Notes: generated from the sequence alone by a model not told the origin. A DNA stretch of 64,000 nt from Mycobacterium sp. 852002-51961_SCH5331710 (GCF_001665535.1 NZ_LZSQ01000038.1:1-64000); one strand, 5' to 3'. Positions 18,372-26,729 are shown, counted from the first letter of the stretch. Numbers and translations are program-made.

Positions 18372-20044
18372 CCGACGTGGGGGGCGAAGAGACAAGCGGG
18401 CCGTCGACGGCATCGCCAGCGCCGCTGGCCCCAGACCAATCGCCAGCTCCGCTGGCCCAAGACCGCCGGAGTTTCGACCAGCGCGACCTTCCGAGCCGCA
18501 CGGACACCATCGGCGCGGCGTTGTCCGACGTCATCGGCGGGCCCGTCGGCAGACACGCGCTGATCGGCAGGCAGCGGTTGCTGACGCCGCTGCGGGTCAT
18601 GCTGATCATTGCGCTGGTGTTCCTTGCGCTCGGCTACTCGACGAAGGCCGCGTGCCTGCAGACCACGGGCACCGGGACCGCCGATCAGCGGGTGGCCGAT
18701 TGGAGCAATCAGCGCGCGTACTTCCAGCTCTGCTACTCCGACACCGTTCCGCTGTACACCGCCGAACTGCTCAACCTCGGCAAGTTCCCGTACAAGTCGA
18801 GCTGGGTGGAGAAGGACGCCACCGGCCAACCGCATATCCAGTACGACGGCAACACCGCGGTGCGCTACATGGAGTATCCGGTGCTGACCGGCATCTACCA
18901 GTACGTGGCGATGTCGTTGGCCAAGACGTACACCGCGTTGACGAAACTCGTTTCCGTTCCGGTGATCGCCGAGGTGGTGATGTTCTTCAACATCGCGGCG
19001 CTGGGGTTGGCGTTGGCATGGTTGGCGACGGTGTGGGCGACGTCGCGCCTGGCGGGGCCGCGGCGGGTCTGGGACGCGGCGTTGGTGGCGGCATCGCCTT
19101 TGGTGATCTTTCAGATTTTCACGAATTTCGACGCGCTGGCAACGGCTTTCGCGACCGGTGCGCTGCTGGCGTGGGCGCGACGCAGACCGGTGTTGGCCGG
19201 CGCGTTGATCGGGCTCGGCGTGGCGGCCAAGTTGTATCCGCTGCTCTTGCTGGCGCCGCTGGCAGTGCTGGCGTTGCGCACCGGCAAGTTGCGGGAGGTC
19301 GGCAAGACGGCGATCGCCGCGGTCGTGGCGTGGCTTGTGGTGAATCTCCCGATCATGCTGCTGTTCCCGCGGGGGTGGTCGGAGTTCTTCCGGCTCAACA
19401 CCCGTCGCGGCGACGACATGGATTCGATCTACAACGTCGTCAAGTCGTTCACCGGGTGGCGGGGTTTCGACCCCGACCTGGGCTACTGGCAACCCCCGAC
19501 GGTGACGAACACCGTCTCGGCGATCCTGTTCGTGTCCTGTTGTATCGCAATCGGTTACATCGCGCTGACCGCTCGCCGTCGACCGAGGGTCGCGCAGGTG
19601 GCGTTCCTGATCGTCGCGGCGTTCCTGCTGACCAACAAGGTGTGGAGCCCGCAGTTCTCGCTGTGGCTGGTGCCGTTGGCGGTGCTGGCGTTGCCGCATC
19701 GACGAATCCTGTTGGCGTGGATGACAATCGACGCGCTGGTGTGGGTGCCGCGAATGCTGTACCTCTACGGCGAAGCGAACAAGGGGTTGCCGGAGCAGCC
19801 GTTCACCATCACGGTGCTGCTGCGCGACATCGCCGTGGTTGCGCTGTGCGCGCTGGTGATCCGCGAGATCTACCGTCCGGAGCTGGACCTGGTCCGCGCC
19901 CGCGGCGGGGTCGACGATCCGGCGGGCGGGGTGTTCGACCGGGCGCCGGACGCGCCGCCGCGGTGGCTGCCGGACTGGCTGCGGCCGGATGCGTCGAGAT
20001 TGCAGACGGAACCCGAATCCGAAGCACCGCTGGCTCGTGTGTGA
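18368..20044 (+). CDS. GT87-family mannosyltransferase-like membrane protein (Rv0051-like)
   Basis: Polytopic membrane protein of 558 residues, counterpart of Rv0051, with the DUF2029/GT87 fold of polyprenyl-phosphomannose-dependent mannosyltransferases. About ten hydrophobic helices are visible, starting with PLRVMLIIALVFLALGYSTK; the first extracytoplasmic loop carries RYMEYPVLTGIYQYVAM, and the family's GVAAKLYPLLLLAPL segment follows. The open frame begins inside ponA1, but GTG 18368 overlaps the ponA1 stop by four bases (GTGA) and gives the family length (560 in M. tuberculosis), indicating translational coupling. Acceptor unknown; a cell-envelope glycan is likely. Confidence 0.88.
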   Translation: MTDVGGEETSGPSTASPAPLAPDQSPAPLAQDRRSFDQRDLPSRTDTIGAALSDVIGGPVGRHALIGRQRLLTPLRVMLIIALVFLALGYSTKAACLQTTGTGTADQRVADWSNQRAYFQLCYSDTVPLYTAELLNLGKFPYKSSWVEKDATGQPHIQYDGNTAVRYMEYPVLTGIYQYVAMSLAKTYTALTKLVSVPVIAEVVMFFNIAALGLALAWLATVWATSRLAGPRRVWDAALVAASPLVIFQIFTNFDALATAFATGALLAWARRRPVLAGALIGLGVAAKLYPLLLLAPLAVLALRTGKLREVGKTAIAAVVAWLVVNLPIMLLFPRGWSEFFRLNTRRGDDMDSIYNVVKSFTGWRGFDPDLGYWQPPTVTNTVSAILFVSCCIAIGYIALTARRRPRVAQVAFLIVAAFLLTNKVWSPQFSLWLVPLAVLALPHRRILLAWMTIDALVWVPRMLYLYGEANKGLPEQPFTITVLLRDIAVVALCALVIREIYRPELDLVRARGGVDDPAGGVFDRAPDAPPRWLPDWLRPDASRLQTEPESEAPLARV

Positions 20045-20046
20045 AA

Positions 20047-20080
20047 CCAGCGACGCTCAACGGCCCTGAAGCGTCGCTGG
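20047..20080 (+). terminator. Terminator of the ponA1 operon
   Basis: CCAGCGACGCT (20047-20057) and AGCGTCGCTGG (20070-20080) form a perfect 11-bp stem with a 12-base loop just after the GT87 stop codon. There is no U-tract. Confidence 0.8.
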
Positions 20081-20119
20081 ATACACAATCGGCGCGCTGA
20101 GCCGTGCGGACAGCACGAT

Positions 20120-20149
20120 TTCGCAGATCAGCGGGCTTTCCTGTAACCT
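20120..20149 (+). promoter_or_regulatory. Promoter of the rpsF-ssb-rpsR-rplI operon
   Basis: TTCGCA (20120-20125) and TAACCT (20144-20149) are 18 bases apart, giving a start near 20156 and a leader of about 74 bases before rpsF. Confidence 0.5.
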
Positions 20150-20173
20150 GGGCCGGTTGCCGACGCAGGCGAC

Positions 20174-20227
20174 CCTCCTGCCATGGACAGTCCGTGGCCG
20201 ATCAGACCGTAGGAGGTGATGAGGTCT
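20174..20227 (+). promoter_or_regulatory. Structured rpsF leader, candidate S6:S18 autoregulatory site
   Basis: The Shine-Dalgarno AGGAGG (20211-20216) can pair with CCTCCT (20174-20179), or sit in the loop of a local hairpin AGACC (20204-20208)/GGTCT (20223-20227) four bases before the ATG. A CCG is in the loop. In several bacterial phyla the S6:S18 complex represses rpsF through a CCG-bearing leader structure; whether this is that element is inference. Confidence 0.4.
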
Positions 20228-20229
20228 TC

Positions 20230-20520
20230 ATGCGTCCATACGAAATCATGGTCATCCTCGACCCCACCCTTGACGAGCGCACCGTAGCTCCGTCGCTGGA
20301 AACATTCCTCAACGTCATCCGCAAGGACGGCGGCAGTGTCGACAAGGTCGACATCTGGGGCCGGCGCCGGCTGGCATACGAGATCGCCAAGCACGCCGAG
20401 GGCATCTACGCCGTCATCGATGTGAAGGCAGAGCCCGCCACCGTGACCGAGCTGGACCGTCAGCTCAACCTGAACGAGTCCGTGCTGCGGACCAAGGTCA
20501 TGCGGACGGACAAGCACTAG
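20230..20520 (+). CDS. rpsF: 30S ribosomal protein S6
   Basis: S6, 96 residues ([21 protein letters not shown]... ending VMRTDKH), binds the 16S central domain as a heterodimer with S18. The ATG at 20230 follows a strong AGGAGGTG and matches the family start; the open frame further upstream is non-coding. First gene of rpsF-ssb-rpsR-rplI, the conserved actinobacterial order. Confidence 0.97.
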   Translation: MRPYEIMVILDPTLDERTVAPSLETFLNVIRKDGGSVDKVDIWGRRRLAYEIAKHAEGIYAVIDVKAEPATVTELDRQLNLNESVLRTKVMRTDKH

Positions 20521-20530
20521 TCCCGAAGAA

Positions 20531-20591
20531 CAGGCTGTAAGCGTCGGAGCGCTTCCGTAGGCTCGCCTGCGACCGCTCGGAAGACTTACAC
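20531..20591 (+). promoter_or_regulatory. Alternative-pairing RNA element between rpsF and ssb
   Basis: TGTAAG (20536-20541) can pair with CTTACA (20585-20590) and CTTCCG (20552-20557) with CGGAAG (20578-20583). CTTCCG can instead close a short hairpin with the preceding CGGA (20545-20548). The 92-base gap is unusually long for this operon, so the element may be a processing site or attenuator. Based on pairing by eye only. Confidence 0.35.
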
Positions 20592-20612
20592 CGCCAATCC
20601 CAGGAGGACATC

Positions 20613-21116
20613 GTGGCTGGTGACACCATCATCACCGTCGTCGGAAACCTGACCGCCGATCCCGAACTGCGGTTCACGCCGTCGGGTGCGGCCGTCGCCA
20701 ACTTCACCGTGGCGTCCACACCGCGCATCTACGACCGCCAGACCGGCGAGTGGAAAGACGGCGAGGCGCTGTTCCTGCGCTGCAACATCTGGCGCGAGGC
20801 CGCCGAGAACGTGGCCGAAAGCCTCACTCGCGGTTCGCGGGTGATCGTGCAGGGCAGGCTCAAGCAGCGGTCGTTCGAAACCCGCGAGGGCGAGAAGCGC
20901 ACCGTGGTCGAGCTCGAGGTCGATGAGATCGGCCCGTCGCTGCGATACGCGACCGCCAAGGTGAACAAGGCCAGCCGCAGCGGCGGTGGCGGCGGTGGCT
21001 TCGGCGGCGGCGGAGGCGGAGGTTCGCGCCCCGCCGAGCAGCCCAAGGACGACCCGTGGGGCAGTGCCCCGGCGTCGGGCTCGTTCTCCGGAGCCGACGA
21101 CGAGCCACCCTTCTGA
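20613..21116 (+). CDS. ssb: Single-stranded DNA-binding protein
   Basis: SSB, 167 residues, coats single-stranded DNA in replication and repair. The OB fold occupies about residues 1-115 ([52 protein letters not shown]), followed by a Gly-rich linker and the acidic tip DDEPPF that recruits partners. GTG start at 20613 preceded by AGGAGG. Very close to M. tuberculosis Ssb; the Gly-rich linker is a little longer. Confidence 0.97.
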   Translation: MAGDTIITVVGNLTADPELRFTPSGAAVANFTVASTPRIYDRQTGEWKDGEALFLRCNIWREAAENVAESLTRGSRVIVQGRLKQRSFETREGEKRTVVELEVDEIGPSLRYATAKVNKASRSGGGGGGFGGGGGGGSRPAEQPKDDPWGSAPASGSFSGADDEPPF

Positions 21117-21157
21117 TCCACAACCGATCAACGAAGTAGCAAGAAAGAGAAAGACAC

Positions 21158-21412
21158 ATGGCCAAGGCCACCAAGCGTCGGCCGGCTCCCGAGAAGCCGG
21201 TCAAGACCCGCAAGTGCGTGTTCTGCTCCAAGAAGGGGCAGGCCATCGATTACAAGGACACGGCGCTGCTGCGCACGTACATCAGCGAGCGCGGCAAGAT
21301 CCGCGCCCGCCGCGTCACCGGCAACTGCGTGCAGCACCAGCGTGACATCGCGATCGCCGTGAAGAACGCGCGTGAGGTTGCGCTGCTGCCGTTCACGTCG
21401 TCGACGCGATAG
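21158..21412 (+). CDS. rpsR: 30S ribosomal protein S18 (zinc-ribbon C+ form)
   Basis: S18, 84 residues, partner of S6. It retains cysteines in [12 protein letters not shown] and [12 protein letters not shown], so it is the zinc-binding C+ paralogue (rpsR1 type) and not the zinc-free form that mycobacteria express from a Zur-controlled locus. ATG at 21158 with AAGAAAGAGA upstream. 41 bases after ssb, 13 bases before rplI. Confidence 0.96.
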   Translation: MAKATKRRPAPEKPVKTRKCVFCSKKGQAIDYKDTALLRTYISERGKIRARRVTGNCVQHQRDIAIAVKNAREVALLPFTSSTR

Positions 21413-21425
21413 GGAGGACAGGAAG

Positions 21426-21884
21426 ATGAAACTGATTCTCACCGCCGACGTCGAACATCTCGGCGAGCAGGGCGACATCGTCGAGGTCAAGGACGGTTAC
21501 GCCCGTAACTACCTGGTGCCGCGGCACCTGGCCGTCGTCGCGTCCCGCGGCGCGGAGCGCCAGGCCGAGGAGATTCGCCGCGCTCGCGAGCAGAAGGCCA
21601 TCCAGGGCCGCGAGCATGCCGTCGAGCTCAAGACCGCGATCGAGAACCTCGATTCGGTGCAGGTGGCAGTGAAGGCCGCGGCCGACAGCGGCAAGCTGTT
21701 CGGCTCGGTGACAACGGCCGACGTGGTTGCGGCCATCAAGAACGCCGGCGGGCCGAACCTGGACAAGCGCACCGTCCAGTTGCCGAAGGCACACATCAAG
21801 ACGACCGGCACGCATCCGATCGCGGTTCGCCTCCATCCGGAGATCGCCGCGACGGTTTCGCTGGAAGTCGTCGCCGCAAAGTAA
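21426..21884 (+). CDS. rplI: 50S ribosomal protein L9
   Basis: L9, 152 residues, binds 23S rRNA near the L1 stalk. N-terminal domain [36 protein letters not shown], long connecting helix (about 41-75) and C-terminal domain with [14 protein letters not shown]. The ATG at 21426 is preceded by GGAGGACAGGAAG. Last gene of the operon; a strong terminator follows. Confidence 0.97.
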   Translation: MKLILTADVEHLGEQGDIVEVKDGYARNYLVPRHLAVVASRGAERQAEEIRRAREQKAIQGREHAVELKTAIENLDSVQVAVKAAADSGKLFGSVTTADVVAAIKNAGGPNLDKRTVQLPKAHIKTTGTHPIAVRLHPEIAATVSLEVVAAK

Positions 21885-21900
21885 CTACAGCGTCAAAATA

Positions 21901-21937
21901 CGGCCGGGTGAAGTCGCCACCGATCTTCACCCGGCCG
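21901..21937 (+). terminator. Terminator after rplI
   Basis: CGGCCGGGTGAAG (21901-21913) and CTTCACCCGGCCG (21925-21937) make a perfect 13-bp stem with an 11-base loop, followed by TTGCTG. Confidence 0.88.
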
Positions 21938-21969
21938 TTGCTGTGCGCGCTGGCGAACAATGCGCTGGA

Positions 21970-22200
21970 TTATCCGCACAGCGAAGATAACCGGCCGTTA
22001 ACCTGCCTGGCCCCTGGGCGCAATACAACACGCCCGAGTTGGCAACCCGGCACGACACGCCGAGGCATTTGTCATCCACAACATCACCGACGGTTTATGG
22101 TGCGGCTATCTGCGGAGATGCAGTAACTGAAGTGGTTGATTAACAGGTTCTCCCCAACGACTCAACATGGCTGTCCAGACCTATCCACACCCCATCCACA
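21970..22200 (+). promoter_or_regulatory. Cluster of DnaA-box-like motifs upstream of dnaB
   Basis: The 429 bases between the rplI terminator and dnaB have no convincing gene (M. tuberculosis has Rv0057 here). They hold TTATCCGCA (21970-21978), TCATCCACA (22072-22080), CTGTCCAGA (22171-22179), CTATCCACA (22181-22189) and CCATCCACA (22192-22200). These are one or two changes from the DnaA box (TTATCCACA; TTGTCCACA in mycobacteria). The last three are direct repeats 10-11 bases apart, so they lie on one face of the helix. Confidence 0.5.
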
Positions 22201-22302
22201 GGTCTATGAACAGGACCGGGTTGCGCCCCCGCCAGCAACGTCTAGCGTAAGCCGTCGGCGGGACGGGTCAGGCGCCGAAAGCGGTTTGTCAGCGGCTTGG
22301 CT

Positions 22303-22308
22303 TATAGT
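22303..22308 (+). promoter_or_regulatory. -10 element of dnaB
   Basis: TATAGT preceded by CT fits a strong mycobacterial -10 and would start transcription near 22315, about 52 bases before the dnaB GTG. No good -35 is visible at 17-18 bases. Confidence 0.5.
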
Positions 22309-22324
22309 CGCGGACAACCGGGTA

Positions 22325-22340
22325 TCGAATGTACGTTCGA
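22325..22340 (+). promoter_or_regulatory. LexA/SOS-box-like operator in the dnaB leader
   Basis: TCGAATGTACGTTCGA differs at one position from the mycobacterial SOS box TCGAAC-N4-GTTCGA. It lies just downstream of the predicted start site, where LexA would block transcription. Confidence 0.6.
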
Positions 22341-22366
22341 TAGTGAATAGAGGGGTGAGGCGCTTC

Positions 22367-23749
22367 GTGGCCGTCGTAGACGACCTAGGCCATCCGGGGA
22401 TGGATACGCCGCCGCCGAGTGAGGACTTCGGACGCCAACCTCCCCAGGACCCGGCCGCGGAGCAGGCCGTGCTCGGCGGGATGCTGCTGAGCAAGGACGC
22501 GATCGCCGACGTGCTCGAGAAGCTGCGCCCCGGCGACTTCTATCGGCCGGCCCACCAGAACGTCTACGACGCGATCCTCGACCTCTACGGCCGCGGGGAG
22601 CCGGCCGACGCGGTGACGGTGGCCGCCGAGCTGGATCGGCGCGGGCTGCTGCGCCGTATCGGCGGCGCGCCGTACCTGCACACGCTGATCTCGACGGTGC
22701 CCACGGCCGCGAACGCCGGGTTCTACGCGGGCATCGTCGCGGAGAAGGCGCTGCTGCGTCGGCTGGTCGAGGCGGGTACCCGCGTCGTGCAGTACGGCTA
22801 CGCCGGTGCCGAGGGCGCGGACGTCAACGAGATCGTCGACCGCGCACAGTCGGAGATCTACGACGTCACCGAGCGGCGCACGGCCGAGGACTTCGTCCCG
22901 CTGGAAGAACTGTTGCAGCCGACGATGGACGAGATCGACGCGATTGCGTCACAGGGCGGCATCGCGCGCGGTGTGCCAACGGGTTTCGTCGAACTCGACG
23001 AGGTGACCAACGGTCTGCACCCGGGTCAGATGATCATCATCGCGGCGAGGCCTGGCGTCGGCAAATCGACGCTTGGACTGGATTTCATGCGGTCCTGCTC
23101 GATCAAGCACCAGATGCCCAGCGTCATCTTCTCGCTGGAGATGAGCAAGTCCGAGATCGTGATGCGGCTCTTGTCGGCCGAGGCGAAGATCAAGCTGGCG
23201 GATATGCGGTCGGGTCGCATGAGCGACGACGACTGGACGCGGTTGGCGCGCCGGATGAGCGAGATCAGCGAAGCGCCTTTGTTTATCGACGATTCGCCGA
23301 ACCTGACGATGATGGAGATCCGCGCCAAGGCGCGCCGGCTGAGTCAGAAGGCCGGTTTGCGGTTGATCGTCGTTGACTACATGCAGCTGATGACGTCGGG
23401 CAAGAAGTACGAGTCTCGGCAGCAAGAGGTCTCGGACTTCTCGCGAAGCCTCAAGCTGATGGCCAAGGAACTCGATGTTCCGGTGGTGGCGATCAGCCAG
23501 CTGAACCGCGGCCCGGAGCAACGCACGGACAAGAAGCCGATGGTGTCGGATCTTCGCGAGTCGGGCAGCCTGGAACAGGATGCGGACATGGTGATCCTGC
23601 TGCACCGGCCGGACGCGTTCGAGCGTGACGACCCGCGTGGTGGCGAGGCGGACCTGATTCTCGGCAAGCACCGTAACGGCCCGACGAAGACGATTACCGT
23701 TGCGCACCAACTGCATTTGAGCCGCTTCGCGAACATGGCCAAGCAGTAG
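22367..23749 (+). CDS. dnaB: Replicative DNA helicase DnaB (intein-free)
   Basis: Hexameric 5'-3' helicase of the replication fork, 460 residues. N-terminal primase-interacting domain (AAEQAVLGGMLLSKDAIADVLEKLRPGDFY), RecA-type ATPase with Walker A AARPGVGKSTLGLD, Walker B LIVVDYMQLMTSG, and DLRESGSLEQDADMVILLHR near the end. The M. tuberculosis protein is interrupted by an intein at the RESG/S position; here the sequence is continuous. Start GTG 22367 (VAVVDDLGHPGMD...) after AGGGGTGAGG; the frame open to 22136 covers the regulatory region and is not coding. Confidence 0.96.
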   Translation: MAVVDDLGHPGMDTPPPSEDFGRQPPQDPAAEQAVLGGMLLSKDAIADVLEKLRPGDFYRPAHQNVYDAILDLYGRGEPADAVTVAAELDRRGLLRRIGGAPYLHTLISTVPTAANAGFYAGIVAEKALLRRLVEAGTRVVQYGYAGAEGADVNEIVDRAQSEIYDVTERRTAEDFVPLEELLQPTMDEIDAIASQGGIARGVPTGFVELDEVTNGLHPGQMIIIAARPGVGKSTLGLDFMRSCSIKHQMPSVIFSLEMSKSEIVMRLLSAEAKIKLADMRSGRMSDDDWTRLARRMSEISEAPLFIDDSPNLTMMEIRAKARRLSQKAGLRLIVVDYMQLMTSGKKYESRQQEVSDFSRSLKLMAKELDVPVVAISQLNRGPEQRTDKKPMVSDLRESGSLEQDADMVILLHRPDAFERDDPRGGEADLILGKHRNGPTKTITVAHQLHLSRFANMAKQ

Positions 23750-23902
23750 CGAAGTCGGGTGGCTTCTCAAGTTTGATGTCAAATGGAGACTGCCTGGCCT
23801 GCAGGCGATTCGACGTGATCACGATTGGGCACACCCCCTCTGCTCTCGACCGGCAGCGCTCATTGGCGGCCTGGGAGTTCTGGCAGGTCTAGCGTGGGCG
23901 GA

Positions 23903-24268
23903 ATGGGTTTGTTCAGTCACGAGGAGTTCCGGGACCCGGCCGACGGCGTTGGCGGCTCTGGGGGAGGAGCTATCGAGCGCGCTCGGGCTGCTGAGGTTAG
24001 CGAATACGGGGTGGACGAACCCGTGGTGGTGGGACCGGGGTCGCCGCCTGAGGATGGTTCGTGCGGCCAGTTCACTGTGCAGTTTCACGTGTCTACGTCA
24101 ATGCTGGTCGGACTGAACCGTATTGCGAGAATGCGTGGGGTGAGCGTGCCGGAGGTATGCCGGCAGGTAATCGGCGTGTTTGTTGCCCAGCAGGAGGGCG
24201 AGCTGGCTGCATTGCTTGCTGCCGAGGCCGAGGCCGCTGATCACCGGCCGAGTTTGGATCAGGCGTAG
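23903..24268 (+). CDS. Hypothetical small protein with ribbon-helix-helix-like C-terminus
   Basis: Not recognised as a named family. From ATG 23903 it has 121 residues: MGLFSHEEFRDPADG, a Gly-rich linker, and a segment FTVQFHVSTSMLVGLNRIARMRGVSVPEVCRQVIG that fits a ribbon (alternating hydrophobic strand) followed by two helices, as in RHH DNA-binding proteins. Codon third positions are less GC-rich than in neighbours, which hints at acquisition or weak constraint. An in-frame ATG at 23825 is a less likely start. Lies between dnaB and a short SD-led ORF. Confidence 0.5.
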   Translation: MGLFSHEEFRDPADGVGGSGGGAIERARAAEVSEYGVDEPVVVGPGSPPEDGSCGQFTVQFHVSTSMLVGLNRIARMRGVSVPEVCRQVIGVFVAQQEGELAALLAAEAEAADHRPSLDQA

Positions 24269-24400
24269 TCGCGCGGCCGCAGGGCGGGGGCGGCAAGTTC
24301 TTCCATCGCGGCCTTCAGTGGTGAAACCGGCGCGAGCACAGACGACTAACTCCGGCATACGCAAGCTCAAATGCGCCGATCCTCGAAGGAGGCCGCTCAT

Positions 24401-24469
24401 GTGACGTGCCGCGACGGCGACTCCGGCCACGGCTTCTCGGTGTCCTATGAGGCCTACAAGCTCTTCTGA
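24401..24469 (+). CDS. Possible 22-residue small protein with a strong ribosome-binding site
   Basis: A perfect AAGGAGG (24386-24392) stands 8 bases before GTG 24401, which opens a frame ending in SGHGFSVSYEAYKLF and TGA. An ATG two bases upstream is followed at once by TGA, so only the GTG frame works. It could be a real small protein or the remnant 3' end of a decayed gene. No family recognised. Confidence 0.3.
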   Translation: MTCRDGDSGHGFSVSYEAYKLF

Positions 24470-24597
24470 CCGCTTCCTGTGTGAAGTGAAGACGCAGACT
24501 CTTGCTTTAATTTGGGCAGTCGCTCAAACTTAGCGCCGTGAACCCCGCGGCCGAGGCCGACGACGCCTCGACGTCACCCATCTGAACAGGAGTAGTC

Positions 24598-25413
24598 ATG
24601 GGCAAGCTCGAGGGCAAGGTCGCCTTCATCACCGGGGCCGCGCGAGGCCAGGGCCGCGCGCACGCGGTCCGGCTCGCGGAGGAGGGCGCCGATGTCATCG
24701 CGATCGACGTATGCGCGCAGTACAGCACGGTGGCCTACAAGATGTCGACGCCTGAGGACCTGAAGGAGACTGTGCGGCAGGTGGAATCGCTCGGCCGGCG
24801 CATCGTGGCGCGGGAGGCGGACGTCGGCGACGTGGCGGCCCTGCAGAAGGCGTTCGACGACGGGGCCGCCGAACTCGGCGGCGTCGACATCGTCGCCGCC
24901 AATGCCGGGATCGGCCCGGGCGGTGCCACCACCGACGACGAACAATGGGAAGACGTCATCAACGTCAACCTCAAGGGCGTGTGGAACACGCTGCGCGTCG
25001 CCGTCCCGACGCTGCTCAAGCAGGACCGCGGCGGCTCGATCATCCTGACCAGTTCGACCGGCGGGCTGATCGGCACCCCCGTCGTATCCGGCGGCATGAT
25101 CGCCTACACGGCCGCCAAGCACGGAGTCGTCGGACTCATGCGCGCATACGCCAACTACCTTGCCCCGCATTACATTCGGGTCAACACCGTGGCCCCGACG
25201 ACAGTGGCGACGCCGATGGCCAACAACGGTGATCTGAGCATGCTCAAGAAGTACGAGCCCGCCATCGCGCGATCGCTCGAGAACGCCATCCCGGTCGACT
25301 ACGTCGAAGCGCGTGACATCGCCAACGCCGTCGCGTGGCTCGCCTCCGACGACGCCCGGTACGTCACCGGCACCGTCGTGCCCGTCGACGCCGGCCTACT
25401 CAACAAGGTCTGA
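24598..25413 (+). CDS. Mycofactocin-coupled SDR oxidoreductase
   Basis: 271-residue SDR of the mycofactocin-dependent subfamily, which keeps its NAD(H) bound and recycles it through the peptide-derived cofactor mycofactocin. Signature VAFITGAARGQGRAHAVRLAEEGADVIAIDVC with the extended loop after strand 2 (ISTVAYKMSTPEDL-like) is typical; catalytic Ser in LTSSTGGL and YTAAKHG. ATG 24598 follows AGGAG. Substrate unknown, probably an alcohol or hydroxylated ring. No mycofactocin maturation genes are in the window. Confidence 0.88.
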   Translation: MGKLEGKVAFITGAARGQGRAHAVRLAEEGADVIAIDVCAQYSTVAYKMSTPEDLKETVRQVESLGRRIVAREADVGDVAALQKAFDDGAAELGGVDIVAANAGIGPGGATTDDEQWEDVINVNLKGVWNTLRVAVPTLLKQDRGGSIILTSSTGGLIGTPVVSGGMIAYTAAKHGVVGLMRAYANYLAPHYIRVNTVAPTTVATPMANNGDLSMLKKYEPAIARSLENAIPVDYVEARDIANAVAWLASDDARYVTGTVVPVDAGLLNKV

Positions 25414-25516
25414 TCAACAGCTTTTTCGACGGACGAATAGACATCGTCGCCACCAGTTCATAACCTGTCCGAGACATACGTAGCCGGGCCGCGACGGGTC
25501 CCTACAGCGAAGGATC

Positions 25517-26635
25517 GTGACAATCCGAATGGGTCGGGCGCGCCGGTTTTCTCCCCGAGTGGGGGCTGGCGTCGCAGCCGCGGTCCTGTCGTTGGCCGTG
25601 GCCCTGGCCGGCGTCGTCACCGCGGACCCGGCGTCCGACGCGCTGGCCAGGCTCGATGAGCTGTCCCGCCAGGCGGTGCAGACCCGCGAAGCCGTCACCC
25701 AGGCCCAACAGGATGCCGCCGACAAAGCGGCCGCCCAGGCCCAGGCCGAAGACCGCCATCGCAAAGACCTGGCGGCTCTCGACGCCGCGAACGCCCAGCT
25801 GGCCGACCGGCAGGCCGCGGCCGACAAGGTGGCCGCGATGACGTACGTCAGCGGACGCACCGGCCAGTGGGCGGCATTGCTGAGCGCGGGCTCCCCGCAA
25901 CAGCTGATCGACCAGCTGTCCATCCAGCGTGCGATCACCACCGAGACCACCGCGCAGATGAAGGCCTTCCAATCGGCGCGTAAGAGCGCGGAAGGCGCCG
26001 CCCGGGCATCGGAGAAATCGGCCGCCGACGCCCGGACCGCGGCCGAGCAGTCCGCCGCCGTGCGCTCGGACCTCCAGGCGAAGTTCCGGGAACTGCAGAA
26101 ACAGATCGCCGCCGCCGAGGCGCAGTATGCGGCGCTGACGCCGGGTCAACGGGCGGTGGTCGACAACGCGGCCGCGACCCCACCGCCGCCGCCGGAAGCG
26201 CCGGCCCCGCCGATCCTCGCGATGCCCGGTCCGCCGCCCGGCGACGTCGCTCCTCCGCCGGCGGTCGCCCTCGCCGTGCCCGATGCGTTGCCCCCCGGCG
26301 TCGCCTCCGAGGCGGGGTTGCAACCGAACACCGTCCTCGCCGCGCGCGCCATCAGCGCCCGGTTCCCACAGATCTCCGACATCGACGGGGTCAGGCCCGA
26401 CTCGAAGCCGTGGCATCCGAGCGGCCTGGCGATCGACGTGATGATCCCCAACCCCGAGAGCCCCGAAGGCATCGCACTCGGAGACGAGATCAAGGCGTTC
26501 ATGCTGAGCAATGCGAGCCGCTTCGGGTTGCAGGACGTGATCTGGCGCGGTACCTACTACACGCCGGACGGTCCGACGGGTTCGGGTTACGGCCACTACG
26601 ACCACGTGCACGTCACCACCACACCCCGTCGCTGA
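25517..26635 (+). CDS. Secreted coiled-coil protein with M15/ARB-07466-like C-terminal domain
   Basis: 372 residues. Signal peptide (VGAGVAAAVLSLAVALAGVVTA), a long Ala/Gln-rich coiled coil (about 40-205), a Pro-rich hinge, and a C-terminal domain with SGLAIDVMIPN and YDHVHVTTTP, whose His and Asp match the zinc-binding layout of D-Ala-D-Ala carboxypeptidase-like M15 folds. It resembles Rv0950c in layout. A peptidoglycan-related role is likely; catalysis is unproven. Start GTG 25517; ATG 25529 is a possible alternative. Confidence 0.78.
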   Translation: MTIRMGRARRFSPRVGAGVAAAVLSLAVALAGVVTADPASDALARLDELSRQAVQTREAVTQAQQDAADKAAAQAQAEDRHRKDLAALDAANAQLADRQAAADKVAAMTYVSGRTGQWAALLSAGSPQQLIDQLSIQRAITTETTAQMKAFQSARKSAEGAARASEKSAADARTAAEQSAAVRSDLQAKFRELQKQIAAAEAQYAALTPGQRAVVDNAAATPPPPPEAPAPPILAMPGPPPGDVAPPPAVALAVPDALPPGVASEAGLQPNTVLAARAISARFPQISDIDGVRPDSKPWHPSGLAIDVMIPNPESPEGIALGDEIKAFMLSNASRFGLQDVIWRGTYYTPDGPTGSGYGHYDHVHVTTTPRR

Positions 26636-26729
26636 CCGGCCGGCGAAACCAGAATGGCGGTTCACTTCCCGCGCCGACTGAGCTAACGTCGAAATCAGTG
26701 TCCTGTATGACGGAGAGTGAGTTGGCTGC

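Noticed and set aside
21970..22366. Calling the DnaA-box cluster a replication origin
   Set aside because: There is no AT-rich unwinding region, and dnaA/dnaN are not next to it. Binding sites are all that can be supported.
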